DNA from: Paenibacillus whitsoniae
GTDB taxonomy: Bacteria; Bacillota; Bacilli; Paenibacillales; NBRC-103111
NCBI RefSeq assembly: GCF_003955665.1
Contig: NZ_RXHU01000062.1
Coordinates: 1-64,000 of the forward strand
Length of the DNA: 64,000 nucleotides
Direction: 5' to 3'
Positions 7,762-16,450 of this stretch are shown here, piece by piece. The position numbers and the translations under genes were made by a program. The notes beneath the pieces were generated by a model. It was not told the origin of the DNA. It did no database searches and was given only the letters and a program-made list of their open reading frames with translations. Within the stretch, counting starts at the first letter, position 1. Every line of letters begins with the position of its first letter.

Positions 7762-10365
7762 ATGAGGTTACAGAAGCAAGTCGGCGTCGCAGCATTAGCG
7801 TGCCTTCTATCATGGCAGTTAATTGCGGGGACGCAGGTAGCGGCCGTGGGTACGAAATTGACGCTGAGTTCACAAGAAATCATTACTTCCGGCGCAATAA
7901 TGAAAAATTATATTTGGACAACCACCCGCAGCAACAAAGAGGTTTCCGTGAATGCGAATGTGATTGAGGTGGATTTGACGAACCCGAATGTGAAAATCGA
8001 TGCGATGGCGGGAACGAACAATCAATTCACGAAAAATCAGAGTGTGTTGGGCATGGTGAAGGATACAGGGGCTGTTGCCGGGGTAAACGGTGACTTCTTC
8101 AACACACAAGCGGAGGGCGTGCCGGAAGGGGCGCAAATTACGAATGGACAGGTGATGGCGACGCCTGCGAAAATCTCCGGTCTGTACTCTTTCGCGATCA
8201 CCAAAGATAATCAGCCGATTATTGATATTCTCGATTTTCAAGGGAAGGTAACTGCGAAGGATGGCACTTCATTTGAGCTCGGCGGTGTAAACAAAACGTT
8301 CTACTGGGATGATAATGGCACTCCGCTTATTGCAGATGGCTTATTCCTCTATACAAGCGCCTGGGCGATGACACAAAGGGCGGTTGATGGGACACATGTG
8401 CCGACGGAAGCACTCATTGAGAACGATATTGTCAAGGAAATTGCCGTGGACACGAATGTGAAAAAGGTTGCTCCCGTGAACGGTTATATTTTACGCGGGT
8501 CAGGGCTTGCGCGGGATTTTATCGTGAATCATCTCAAAGTCGGAGATAAAATTACGACAAAGTACGATATGATTCCTCATGATATTTCCAAAACGTATGA
8601 TTGGAAAAATTTTAAAATGCTGATCGGCGGCTCGACGCTGCTGGTAGATGACGGGAAGCCAAGTTATTTTACCCGAGACATTAATGATTTCAGCGGCTAC
8701 AGTCCTCGTTCTCGGACGGCGGTTGGGTATTCGAAGGACCTGAAGAAGGCATATATTATTACATCTGATCGCAGCAGCGGCAGTGCGGGAATGACGCTTC
8801 CGGAGCTCCAACAGTTCATGGTCGACGCCGGCGTATGGCGGGGGATGGTCCTCGATGGCGGCGGCTCAACGCAAATGGTTTCAAGATCGTTGGGAGATAT
8901 GGATCCCAAGCTTGTGAATCAGACGGAGAACGGCAACCAACGCGCCGTTGCAAATGGTTTGGGCGTATACTCGACAGCGCCGAAAGGGAATTTGAAAGGA
9001 CTTATCCTCAAAGGCCAGTCTTTACTTTTTATGAATGAATCCAGCACTTATCAATTTAAGGCCTATGATGATTATTACAATCCGATTTCCGTTTCAAGCG
9101 TAACGCCGCAATGGGGAAGTACAGGAAATATCGGCGTGTTTAAGGATAATGTTTTTACGCCAACAATGGTAGGAAAAACGCAGATCACAGCGAAATCCGG
9201 CAATGGCTCGGCATCGATGGATGTTGAAGTTGTAGGGCGGGATCAGATTACGTCTATGGCGTTTAGCTCGGGGGCTTTTTCCGTGACAGAGGGCGGAGAC
9301 TTTAGACTGCCGATTACGGTGAAAACGCGAAGCGGTGCCACAAGAGAACTGCCTGCGTCGTCTGCGACATGGGAGTTAAGCGGAGTGAAGGGTACGATTA
9401 CAAACGGTGTGCTGCATATCGACAGTGCCGCGGGGGCGAAGGCTGCCCAGGTTATTGCGAAATACGACGGGTACAGCACAATGGTCACGCTCCCGGTTGG
9501 TCAGGAGAAGATCTGGTACGACTTGGATAACTACGCAGTCATGACAACATCCGACAAGTATCCTGCTGAAGTAGGTGCCTCCGTAAATATTGTGACTTCC
9601 TCCGGAAGCAAAAACCTCGAACTCAGCTACGACTTCACTAAGGGAACCGGAACGAAAGCGGCTTACGCAAAGTTCAATGATAAGTATGGCGCTCCTATTG
9701 AGGGCGAACCGCAATTCTTGACGGCGAAAGTGTACGGTGACGGCAGTTTTAACTGGGTGAGAGCCGAGATTATTGACGGCAATGGAAAAAGTAATCTCGT
9801 CAGCTTGACGGAAAATATGAACTGGACAGGCTGGCGGAAGGTGACTGCAGACCTCTCCAACTTGAAATATCCGCTTACGATCAAGAGCGTCTATGTCGCT
9901 AATCCATTGAACGGTCAGGATGAAAGGGCGCCTAAGGGGAAAATTAATATCGATGATATTTCCTTTATTTATAAAGGTCAGCTTCCCGCACTCCCGAATA
10001 ATAAAGTTCAATTAACGGTAAACAAGAAGCAAGCGACACTCAATACCCAGCCGATGACCTTGGAGCAAGCGCCGACGATCGTGAAGGATAATACGCTGGT
10101 CCCGATTCGTTTTGTGACAGAAGCTTTGAACGGTACGGTAAAATGGGACGAAAAAGAGCGCAAAGTAACCGTGATTCGTGGGGATAAGCTGATCGATTTG
10201 TGGATTGATAATGCGGATCTGATTGTGAACGGCCAGCGTGTTACCGCGGAGGTGGCTCCAGCCATTATGAATAACGTGACAATGGTCCCACTTCGTCTGA
10301 TTTCTGAGAGATTAGGATTTAAAGTAGGCTGGGATCCCCAAAATTACGGGATAACGATTGAATAA
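7762..10365 (+). CDS. Exported phosphodiester glycosidase (NAGPA-like) with stalk domain
   Basis: This exported protein has 867 residues. The start at ATG 7762 lies 7 bases after GGAG; ATG 7738 would add eight polar residues ahead of the signal peptide (RLQKQVGVAALACLLSWQLI). Residues about 90-410 match the phosphodiester glycosidase (NAGPA) family: AGVNGDFFNTQAEG, SRTAVGYSKD and GMVLDGGGSTQMV. Family members remove sugar-phosphodiester caps. Ig-like segments and a beta-rich domain follow. The last 115 residues are the copper-amine-oxidase N-like stalk domain (NTLVPIRFVTEALNG, VTMVPLRLISERLGF), common on Paenibacillus surface proteins and probably a wall-binding or structural module. The true substrate is unknown; wall glycopolymers are the natural guess. 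Confidence 0.85.
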   Translation: MRLQKQVGVAALACLLSWQLIAGTQVAAVGTKLTLSSQEIITSGAIMKNYIWTTTRSNKEVSVNANVIEVDLTNPNVKIDAMAGTNNQFTKNQSVLGMVKDTGAVAGVNGDFFNTQAEGVPEGAQITNGQVMATPAKISGLYSFAITKDNQPIIDILDFQGKVTAKDGTSFELGGVNKTFYWDDNGTPLIADGLFLYTSAWAMTQRAVDGTHVPTEALIENDIVKEIAVDTNVKKVAPVNGYILRGSGLARDFIVNHLKVGDKITTKYDMIPHDISKTYDWKNFKMLIGGSTLLVDDGKPSYFTRDINDFSGYSPRSRTAVGYSKDLKKAYIITSDRSSGSAGMTLPELQQFMVDAGVWRGMVLDGGGSTQMVSRSLGDMDPKLVNQTENGNQRAVANGLGVYSTAPKGNLKGLILKGQSLLFMNESSTYQFKAYDDYYNPISVSSVTPQWGSTGNIGVFKDNVFTPTMVGKTQITAKSGNGSASMDVEVVGRDQITSMAFSSGAFSVTEGGDFRLPITVKTRSGATRELPASSATWELSGVKGTITNGVLHIDSAAGAKAAQVIAKYDGYSTMVTLPVGQEKIWYDLDNYAVMTTSDKYPAEVGASVNIVTSSGSKNLELSYDFTKGTGTKAAYAKFNDKYGAPIEGEPQFLTAKVYGDGSFNWVRAEIIDGNGKSNLVSLTENMNWTGWRKVTADLSNLKYPLTIKSVYVANPLNGQDERAPKGKINIDDISFIYKGQLPALPNNKVQLTVNKKQATLNTQPMTLEQAPTIVKDNTLVPIRFVTEALNGTVKWDEKERKVTVIRGDKLIDLWIDNADLIVNGQRVTAEVAPAIMNNVTMVPLRLISERLGFKVGWDPQNYGITIE

Positions 10366-10401
10366 ATAGTACTAGAAGTTCACGGCAAAATCGAAGAAAT
10401 G

Positions 10402-10410
10402 TGCTACAAT
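10402..10410 (+). promoter_or_regulatory. Extended -10 promoter for degSU
   Basis: TGCTACAAT is an extended -10 (TGn plus TACAAT). A loose -35, TTCACG (10379-10384), is 20 bases upstream, which suits an extended -10 promoter. It lies about 50 bases before degS. Confidence 0.5.
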
Positions 10411-10462
10411 ATGGGGTAGACTAATTCCTATTAACTGGATTCACTAAAGGAGCTTGTGTCAT

Positions 10463-11644
10463 TTGCAACCGGACGCTATCGATCGTGTCATAAAAAACGC
10501 CATTAACGTCATGGAGAGCAGCAAGTATCAGTTGTTTGAGATCGCTGAGGCCGCACGTTTGGAGAAAGAATCACTTGCGCGTGAGTTGGACGAGATTAAA
10601 CAAGAAACGAGCCTCACCATTGAACTCGTCGACAAACTGGAGAAGGAGTATAAGCGATCTCGCATCCGCCTTACGGAAGTAAGCCGCGATTTTAATAAGT
10701 ACCGCGAGGAAGATATTAAAGTTGCCTATGAAGCGGCGATTGCTTACCAACTCCAGCTTACCGTTGCTCGGGAGAAGGAGAACAACCTTAAGACGCGTCG
10801 TCATGACTTGCAGGTTCGTATGAAAAATGTGGACATGCAGGTTGAGCGCGCCGAAACGATTGTTTCGCAGATGAATGTGGCGTTGGAGTATTTATCCGGT
10901 GATTTAAATCAAGTGACTCGCATTATTGAATCCGCCAAAAATAGACAACTGATGGGTCTGAAGATTATTTTGGCCCAGGAAGAAGAGCGCAAGCGGATTG
11001 CTCGTGAAATCCATGATGGTATGGCGCAAACACTCGCCAACGTCGTGCTTCGCACAGAAATTGTACAGCGTATGTTGGTGAAGGAAGATTTTTCAGCCGT
11101 TAAGGACGAATTAGCGGATCTGAAAGGTCAGGTCAGAGGGGGGCTTGAGGAGGTCCGGAAGATCATCTTCAATCTCCGCCCGATGGCGCTTGATGATTTG
11201 GGGATTGTGCCTACGCTGCGGAAGTATGTGCAGGATTTTGAGGATAAGTATCGGATTGCGACGCAATTCAATCTGGTTGGAAAAGAGACGCGCATTCCGT
11301 CCGGTCTTGAAATTGCGATTTTCCGGTTAGTGCAAGAAGCTTTATCTAATGTCTACAAGCATGCAAAAGCGACTTTCCTTTCTGTTGAACTTACGCTCGA
11401 GTCGGACCAAGTGCAGATCTATGTAGCAGACAATGGTATCGGGTTCGATGTGCCGCAGACAGAGCAAAGAATAGCAAAGGGGAACAACTTTGGTTTACTG
11501 GGCATGCGTGAACGTGTTGAATTACTAGAAGGAACGATGGTTCTGGAGTCGGAAAAAGGTTCAGGCACAAAAATCACGATGCTCATCCCTATCGGCGGCG
11601 TTGAAGAGAACAAGGAGGAAAATGAGAATGGACAACACGGCTAG
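10463..11644 (+). CDS. degS: Sensor histidine kinase DegS
   Basis: DegS is the cytoplasmic kinase that phosphorylates DegU and so controls exoenzymes, motility and competence in Bacillales. At 393 residues it is the usual size. No membrane segment is present. Residues 1-170 are long coiled coil (DegS sensor domain). The HisKA_3 dimerisation box is EERKRIAREIHDGMAQTLAN with phospho-acceptor His about 184. The ATPase part shows RPMALDDLGIVPTL, VQEALSNVYKHAKA, VADNGIGFD and GLLGMRERVELL. The start is set at TTG 10463, 10 bases after AAAGGAG; TTG 10454 is too close to it. It overlaps degU by 17 bases, implying coupled translation. Confidence 0.95.
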   Translation: MQPDAIDRVIKNAINVMESSKYQLFEIAEAARLEKESLARELDEIKQETSLTIELVDKLEKEYKRSRIRLTEVSRDFNKYREEDIKVAYEAAIAYQLQLTVAREKENNLKTRRHDLQVRMKNVDMQVERAETIVSQMNVALEYLSGDLNQVTRIIESAKNRQLMGLKIILAQEEERKRIAREIHDGMAQTLANVVLRTEIVQRMLVKEDFSAVKDELADLKGQVRGGLEEVRKIIFNLRPMALDDLGIVPTLRKYVQDFEDKYRIATQFNLVGKETRIPSGLEIAIFRLVQEALSNVYKHAKATFLSVELTLESDQVQIYVADNGIGFDVPQTEQRIAKGNNFGLLGMRERVELLEGTMVLESEKGSGTKITMLIPIGGVEENKEENENGQHG

Positions 11645-12353
11645 TCATAAACGCAATGTACAAATCGTGATAGCAGACGATCACCAGCTTTTTCGTGAAG
11701 GTGTTAAACGCATCATCAATATGGAAGACGACATGGAAGTCATCGGTGAATGCGGAGACGGTATCCAGGTGATTGAACTGTGCAATCAAATTGCACCCGA
11801 CATTGTGCTGATGGACATTAATATGCCGCTCGAGAACGGTGTGGTGGCTACGGAGCGTCTTAAGCTGATTTTCCCGGAGATTAAGGTGATCATCTTGTCC
11901 ATCCATGACGATGAGAGCTATGTGTTCGAGACGCTGCGCAAAGGCGCTTCCGGCTACTTGCTGAAAGACATGGAAGCGGAGTCGTTGATTAACGCGATCC
12001 GTTCGGTTGTCTCCGGCCATGCGTACATTCACCCTAAAGTAACGGGCAAGCTTATTAATCAACTACGCCGAATGACGTATTTGGACGATGCCGGGGTTGT
12101 GGGCAATGGACAAGGCGTCAAGGACAATGGTCTAAAATACATACATAATACAAACAGTCCACTAACCAAACGTGAGGCGGAAGTGCTCCGATTGATGGCT
12201 GAAGGGAAAAGCAATAAGCTGATCGGCGAATTCCTCTACATTAGTGAGAAAACGGTAAAAAATCACGTGTCCTCCATTCTGCAGAAGATGGAAGTGGACG
12301 ACCGTACGCAAGCGGTTATTATTGCGATCAAAAATGGATGGGTGACGCTATAG
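11628..12353 (+). CDS. degU: Response regulator DegU
   Basis: DegU is the NarL/LuxR-type partner of DegS. At 241 residues it is slightly longer than B. subtilis DegU. The receiver domain has the acidic pair in VIADDHQLF, phospho-acceptor Asp63 in LMDINMP and the conserved Lys in YLLKDMEAE. The DNA-binding domain (about residues 175-240) reads LTKREAEVLRLMAEGKSNK then ISEKTVKNHVSSILQKM. ATG 11628 is 9 bases from AAGGAGG; ATG 11622 is too near. DegU governs flagellar genes in Bacillus, so its place just ahead of the flagellar block is fitting, as is its proximity to comF, the same order as in B. subtilis. Confidence 0.96.
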   Translation: MDNTASHKRNVQIVIADDHQLFREGVKRIINMEDDMEVIGECGDGIQVIELCNQIAPDIVLMDINMPLENGVVATERLKLIFPEIKVIILSIHDDESYVFETLRKGASGYLLKDMEAESLINAIRSVVSGHAYIHPKVTGKLINQLRRMTYLDDAGVVGNGQGVKDNGLKYIHNTNSPLTKREAEVLRLMAEGKSNKLIGEFLYISEKTVKNHVSSILQKMEVDDRTQAVIIAIKNGWVTL

Positions 12354-12391
12354 CTTCGCCTGCCTGGCTTGTACCTAGCTAACAGAAGGAA

Positions 12392-12438
12392 CCCCCCTTT
12401 GCGCTGCCGCATACACTGCAGGTAAGGGAGGGACCTGC
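12392..12438 (+). promoter_or_regulatory. Alternative hairpins around the ribosome site of the next gene
   Basis: CCCCCCTT (12392-12399) can pair with AAGGGAGGG (12424-12432), which is the ribosome site. Alternatively GCAGGT (12418-12423) pairs with ACCTGC (12433-12438), which presents the same ribosome site in a nine-base loop. The two folds exclude each other, so this could work as a translational switch. Confidence 0.45.
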
Positions 12439-12439
12439 G

Positions 12440-12832
12440 ATGTGGATAGGATTGCTCGGCATTATCGGGTGTTATGGCATTAGTATAGCCTTGATTCATC
12501 TGCTGTTTGGTATTCGGAACAAACGGGGTAAGAAACCGATGAACGTTGTACTCGTGACGAAAAATAATCAGAGTCAGATTGAATGGGTGATCCGTTCAAT
12601 GTTTTTCTTCTCGCGTATAAAGGGGAAGCCGGTTAAGGCGACAATCATCGATGAAGGGTCTTCCGATGAAACACGGGAGATTATTGAACGGCTGTCGCAG
12701 ACGCATGCTTTGGATTTTCGGATTCAAACGGATTTTGATGCGATCGATCGTTTTCTGCGGGAACACGATGATGATCCTGTCGTGCTCATTCATCTCAGCA
12801 ACCGGGAGGACCTTGTAAGAGTGCCTGTCTAA
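12440..12832 (+). CDS. Membrane-anchored glycosyltransferase-like fragment, 130 aa
   Basis: One N-terminal membrane segment (residues 2-24) is followed by a short cytosolic domain resembling the start of a GT-A (family 2) fold: PMNVVLVTKNNQSQIEWVIR then VKATIIDEGSSDETREII. The protein stops long before a full glycosyltransferase would, and no catalytic DxD-plus-base arrangement is visible, so it is probably not an active transferase. ATG 12440 follows AAGGGAGGG, itself inside competing hairpins. It sits between degU and comFA; B. subtilis has a different gene (yviA/fakB1, as I recall) at that position. It could be a binding protein derived from a transferase. Confidence 0.6.
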   Translation: MWIGLLGIIGCYGISIALIHLLFGIRNKRGKKPMNVVLVTKNNQSQIEWVIRSMFFFSRIKGKPVKATIIDEGSSDETREIIERLSQTHALDFRIQTDFDAIDRFLREHDDDPVVLIHLSNREDLVRVPV

Positions 12833-12887
12833 GCGGTGTTGGGGCAGTAAACGCTTTCGCCAATCTCAAAGGAAAGTGCGGTGGGGC

Positions 12888-14747
12888 ATGAAGGTAGGAG
12901 TGTATGCTGTTCGTACGGGAACGCATTGGAGTTGGCATTACACAGTACATGAACAAACCGCTTGTCAATATTGGTTCGAACACTACGCAGCCGACGCCGG
13001 CCTCGTCGTGTTCGAACCTTTTGTTTCTTTAGGGCAAGGTGTGCGGGTGCTGGCGGCCTTGCGGCGTGGTGTGGAGGTGGCGCCGCCGGGCGAAGCGGCG
13101 GCGGGCTGGTTGCTCGAGCAGCTGCAGGCGGCTGCAGCTGCTTGCGGGTTGCCGGCGGGCCCGTTCGCGGCCCGCTGGGTGAGTTATGCGAGCTGGCGGC
13201 GCGCCAGCTCGGCGGGGTTGGACGCCGGCACGTACCGGTGTCTCGTGGAGGCCTACAGCGGCCGCTCGCTGCTGCAGGAGGAGCTGCACCAGTGCCTGGC
13301 GGCGCAGGGCCTGGTGCTTGAGGCGGGACGCGAGGAGCCGACGTGGCTCGCGTACCTAGAACTGGCCCAGCTCCACGGGGACGTGGAACTGACGCCCGGC
13401 CTCGGCGCCCGCAGTGAGCGGGACTGGCGCCGGGGGTTCCGGCGATCGCTCCGCTACCGCTGCAAGCGGTGCGGGAGCGGCAGCGATCGGCTGTTTTGGT
13501 CTTGGTGCGCGAGCTGCGGGGAGGACTGCCCTTATTGTGAGGCTTGCCTCACGATGGGGCGTGTCCGTTCCTGCTCGCTGCTCGTCAGGGGCGTGGCGGC
13601 AGGCGGAGCAGCCTCCTTGGAGGCCGCAGATGGCGATTTCAGCGCCTATCTGGGGCCCTGGGGGCTCAGCGAGGCGCAGACGGCGGCCTCGCTGGAAGGG
13701 CTGCGCTACCTGGCGTCGAGCCGGGTGTGCGTGGATCGCGGGCGTGAGGTGGCAGCGCGTCGGTTTTTGATCTGGGCGGTCACCGGGGCCGGAAAGACCG
13801 AGATGATTTTTCCTTTTATCCAATACATCGCTGCGCAGGGTGGTCGTGTGCTGATCGCGACACCGCGCAAGGACGTGGTACTGGAGCTACAGCCAAGGAT
13901 CTCCCGGGCGTTCGAGGAATACCAGGTGGTGACCCTGTACGGCGGGAGCGAGGAACGCTGGGAGCAAGGTGTGATCACGATCGCGACGACGCATCAGCTG
14001 ATGCGGTTTTATCAGGCTTTTGACCTGGTCATTATTGATGAAATTGATGCTTTTCCTTACCATAACAATCCCATGCTTGGTTTTGCGGCCGATCAAGTCT
14101 GCAAACCTGACGGGATGACGATTTTACTCTCCGCAACACCTCCGCCGGCCGTTCGGAAAGCTGTGGCTCGTGGGCGCTTGGCCCATGTCCGGGTTCCGGT
14201 TCGTTTTCATAGACATCCTCTGCCTCTTCCCCGGTTCATCCAAACGCCATCCCTTAGAAAAATGGTTGGAGCTCAGCGCATTTCCCGCTCATTGCTAGTT
14301 CTGGTGCAGCAATCCGTAGAACGGGGAGCGCAAGTGTTTATTTTTGTCCCTAACATTCAATTGGTCGAGCCTGTTGTTGGTCTGCTGAGGCGCGAAGTGT
14401 CGGTTCGCGTGGAAGGTACCTCGTCGCAAGACGATCTGCGAACCGATAAGGTACAGGCATTTCGCAAAAGAGACATTCGTGTGCTTGTCACGACAACGAT
14501 TTTGGAGCGCGGAGTGACGGTGCCGAAGTCGGACGTGTTTATTTTAGATGCAGACTCAGGGTTGTTCGATGACGCTGCACTAGTGCAGATGGCTGGCCGT
14601 GCGGGGAGATCGAAGGAGGATCCGGCGGGCAGGGTTGTTTTTGCAGCGGCGGAAGTCACTCGGTCACAGAAGGAAGCACTGCATCAGATTCGAACGATGA
14701 ACCGAATTGCGCGAAAGCGTGGGTTTTTGAAGGAGGACGCGAAGTGA
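12888..14747 (+). CDS. comFA: Competence DNA translocase ComFA
   Basis: ComFA is the cytoplasmic DEAD-box ATPase that helps pull single-stranded DNA in during transformation. The protein has 619 residues. A four-cysteine zinc finger lies in the middle (CKRCGSGSDRLFWSWCASC, then CPYCEAC). The Walker A motif AVTGAGKTE is at about 297-305, Walker B DEID at 384-387, and the helicase C-terminal motifs are VLVTTTILERGVTVP and QMAGRAGRS. The first 150 residues are poorly conserved and very rich in Ala/Gly/Arg, because bases about 13040-13760 are strikingly GC-rich. ATG 12888 is chosen, 11 bases after AAAGGAAAG. It overlaps comFC by four bases (GTGA). comFB is absent. Confidence 0.93.
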   Translation: MKVGVYAVRTGTHWSWHYTVHEQTACQYWFEHYAADAGLVVFEPFVSLGQGVRVLAALRRGVEVAPPGEAAAGWLLEQLQAAAAACGLPAGPFAARWVSYASWRRASSAGLDAGTYRCLVEAYSGRSLLQEELHQCLAAQGLVLEAGREEPTWLAYLELAQLHGDVELTPGLGARSERDWRRGFRRSLRYRCKRCGSGSDRLFWSWCASCGEDCPYCEACLTMGRVRSCSLLVRGVAAGGAASLEAADGDFSAYLGPWGLSEAQTAASLEGLRYLASSRVCVDRGREVAARRFLIWAVTGAGKTEMIFPFIQYIAAQGGRVLIATPRKDVVLELQPRISRAFEEYQVVTLYGGSEERWEQGVITIATTHQLMRFYQAFDLVIIDEIDAFPYHNNPMLGFAADQVCKPDGMTILLSATPPPAVRKAVARGRLAHVRVPVRFHRHPLPLPRFIQTPSLRKMVGAQRISRSLLVLVQQSVERGAQVFIFVPNIQLVEPVVGLLRREVSVRVEGTSSQDDLRTDKVQAFRKRDIRVLVTTTILERGVTVPKSDVFILDADSGLFDDAALVQMAGRAGRSKEDPAGRVVFAAAEVTRSQKEALHQIRTMNRIARKRGFLKEDAK

Positions 14748-15490
14748 AGCTGTGGTGGAACGGAGTGCGGGAGGCGCTTGTATCTTTTCTTGGCGCGAGC
14801 AGAGGAAACTGTTTGTTGTGTCAGCAGAGCAGTCCGCTCAAGGGAGAGGAGCTTGGGCTATGTTCATCTTGCTATAATCAAATTCCATGGATACATCGTG
14901 TGCTGTGCGCGTTTTGCGGGAGGGGGGAGTCTTGTCCGGATTGCCGACGTGAGCGCCATACGACTTTTGTGCTGAGCCGGAGCAGTGTGAGGTACGATGA
15001 GACGATGAAAGAGCTGTTGGCCAGGTACAAGTATCGCGGAGATGAACGGTTGCAAGCGGTGCTGGGGGCCATGTTGGTGCATGCTTTTCGTTTGGCACAG
15101 GAGAAGCTGGGAGCTATGGCAGCGGAGTCCCATGAGGTCATCACGTTTGTACCGGTGAGCGAGCTGAGGATGCAGGAACGGGGGTTCAATCAAGCGGAGC
15201 AAATGGCTCTGGAATTAGGACGGCGAGTTGGCCTCCCGGTAGTTCCGCTGCTCAGTCGGTCGAAGCATACGGACAAGCAAAGTTTTAAGGGGCGGCATGC
15301 GCGAATCGGGGATTTGGCGAATGTCTTTGAAGTCAGCTTGCCGGGGTCGGGAGCTCTTGCAGGAGTGGCTGTAACGCGGATTTATATCGTTGATGACGTA
15401 TACACGACGGGGAGTACGATGAGCCAATGCGCTCGGGCGTTGGGAAAAGAATTCTCAGCTGAAATTTGCGGGTTGACCTGGGCGCGTTGA
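14744..15490 (+). CDS. comFC: Competence phosphoribosyltransferase-like protein ComFC
   Basis: ComFC (248 residues) belongs to the ComF/GntX family. An N-terminal double zinc finger (CLLCQQSS, CSSCYNQIP, CAFCGRGESCPDC) is followed by a phosphoribosyltransferase fold with the PRPP loop IYIVDDVYTTGST and the ERGFNQA motif. In Bacillus it is needed for DNA uptake together with ComFA. GTG 14744 follows AGGAGG (14731-14736) and overlaps the comFA stop, so the two are translated together. No clear terminator separates it from the flagellar block, so some transcription probably continues into yvyF. Confidence 0.93.
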   Translation: MKLWWNGVREALVSFLGASRGNCLLCQQSSPLKGEELGLCSSCYNQIPWIHRVLCAFCGRGESCPDCRRERHTTFVLSRSSVRYDETMKELLARYKYRGDERLQAVLGAMLVHAFRLAQEKLGAMAAESHEVITFVPVSELRMQERGFNQAEQMALELGRRVGLPVVPLLSRSKHTDKQSFKGRHARIGDLANVFEVSLPGSGALAGVAVTRIYIVDDVYTTGSTMSQCARALGKEFSAEICGLTWAR

Positions 15491-15492
15491 CG

Positions 15493-15520
15493 TAAAATTT
15501 TCACATCATTTCTCCGATAA
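15493..15520 (+). promoter_or_regulatory. Candidate SigD promoter upstream of yvyF
   Basis: TAAA (15493-15496), 16 bases, then TCCGATAA (15513-15520) compare with the SigD consensus TAAA-N14-16-GCCGATAT: 4/4 and 6/8. Confidence 0.6.
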
Positions 15521-15600
15521 TAGACATAGGCAAACGTTGTCGAATTAGGTAAACTGGAATTAATTCATCGGAAATGGGAATCATAAAAGGGGGCCATCTT

Positions 15601-16023
15601 ATGGGCATGAATGTCGCGAATTGTCCGCGCTGCGGAAAAATATTCGTGAAAGGTTTTGCAGAGGTTTGTCCGAACTGCTTGAAGGATTTGGAGCAGCAAT
15701 ATGAGAAATGCCTGAAATACTTGCGCGATCATCGCGGTACGAATATTACGGATTTGAGCGAAGCGACGGGCGTATCGGTCAAGCAGATTACGAAGTTTAT
15801 TCGTGAAGGCCGTATTTCGATTATGAACGCGCCGAACATGGGGTATCCTTGCGAGGTGTGCGGAACGCTGATTCGGGAGAATACGCTGTGCGAGCCTTGC
15901 CGGATGAAGCTGGTGAAGGATGTTCGTAACAACACCGAAGATGAACGCCGGAAAACGGAACAGGAAGTGAAGGACGCGCACGTTGCGTTCAAAATTCAGG
16001 AGCGTCTCCGCGATCGGCACTAG
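15601..16023 (+). CDS. yvyF: Flagellar operon protein YvyF (zinc-finger, winged-helix-like)
   Basis: This 140-residue protein belongs to the YvyF/TIGR03826 family found just before flgM. Two CxxC pairs at the N-terminus (CPRCGK, CPNCLK) and two further on (CEVCG, CEPC) suggest bound zinc. Between them, NITDLSEATGVSVKQITKFI looks like a helix-turn-helix. A charged helix ends the protein. The family is linked to flagellar gene control in Firmicutes, but a precise biochemical role is not established as far as I know. ATG 15601 follows AAAGGGGG by 7 bases. Confidence 0.88.
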   Translation: MGMNVANCPRCGKIFVKGFAEVCPNCLKDLEQQYEKCLKYLRDHRGTNITDLSEATGVSVKQITKFIREGRISIMNAPNMGYPCEVCGTLIRENTLCEPCRMKLVKDVRNNTEDERRKTEQEVKDAHVAFKIQERLRDRH

Positions 16024-16050
16024 GCGCGGTGAAATAGGTCTGCGGAGATA

Positions 16051-16078
16051 TAAAGTTTCATAAGAGAGATGCCGATAA
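16051..16078 (+). promoter_or_regulatory. SigD promoter of flgM, -10 inside terminator arm
   Basis: TAAA (16051-16054), 16 bases, then GCCGATAA (16071-16078) match the SigD consensus 4/4 and 7/8. The -10 is the left arm of the terminator described next, so RNA started here (near 16085) lacks that arm. Confidence 0.7.
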
Positions 16079-16109
16079 TAGTTCTAAAGATTATCGGCTT
16101 TTTATTTTG
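16071..16109 (+). terminator. Terminator between yvyF and flgM, overlapping SigD promoter
   Basis: GCCGATAAT (16071-16079) pairs perfectly with ATTATCGGC (16090-16098) around a 10-base loop and is followed by TTTTTATTTTG. It should stop transcripts arriving from comF-yvyF. Confidence 0.85.
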
Positions 16110-16136
16110 TCAGGTCAGAACTAGGAGTGAATCGGT

Positions 16137-16409
16137 ATGAAAATTAACGATAATGGGCGAATCGGGGCTGTGAATCCTTATAAGAAAGCTGGGGATTCCG
16201 CTTTTGTTCCATCCGCAGGCAAGAAGGGGAAAGCGAAGGATCAAGTCGAAATTTCTGCAGAGGCGAAGGAATTGCTGGGCGCTCAAGGAGCGGTGCGTAC
16301 GGAAGCGCACTCGCAGCGTTTGGAACAGCTCAAGTCGTCTGTCGCGTCGGGCACGTATTACGTGGATAGCGGGAAGATCGCAGAGAAGCTTCTACCTTAC
16401 TTGAAATAG
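16137..16409 (+). CDS. flgM: Anti-sigma factor FlgM
   Basis: FlgM (90 residues) binds SigD and keeps late flagellar genes off until the hook-basal body is done. Recognition rests on the N-terminal MKINDNGRIGAVNPY, the low-complexity basic middle, VEISAEAKELLG and the C-terminal SigD-binding helices (RLEQLKSSVASGTYYVDSGK), plus position directly before flgN-flgK. ATG 16137 follows TAGGAGTGA. Because its own promoter looks SigD-dependent, it forms a negative feedback loop, as in B. subtilis. Confidence 0.93.
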   Translation: MKINDNGRIGAVNPYKKAGDSAFVPSAGKKGKAKDQVEISAEAKELLGAQGAVRTEAHSQRLEQLKSSVASGTYYVDSGKIAEKLLPYLK

Positions 16410-16450
16410 TGTTTGACCGTTAACCAACCAGATAAAGCAGGTGAAAGATC

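Noticed and set aside
13356..13823. Minus-strand frames in the GC-rich part of comFA
   Set aside because: Long open frames on all strands are expected at such GC content; Pro/Arg/Ala-rich translations show no family features.
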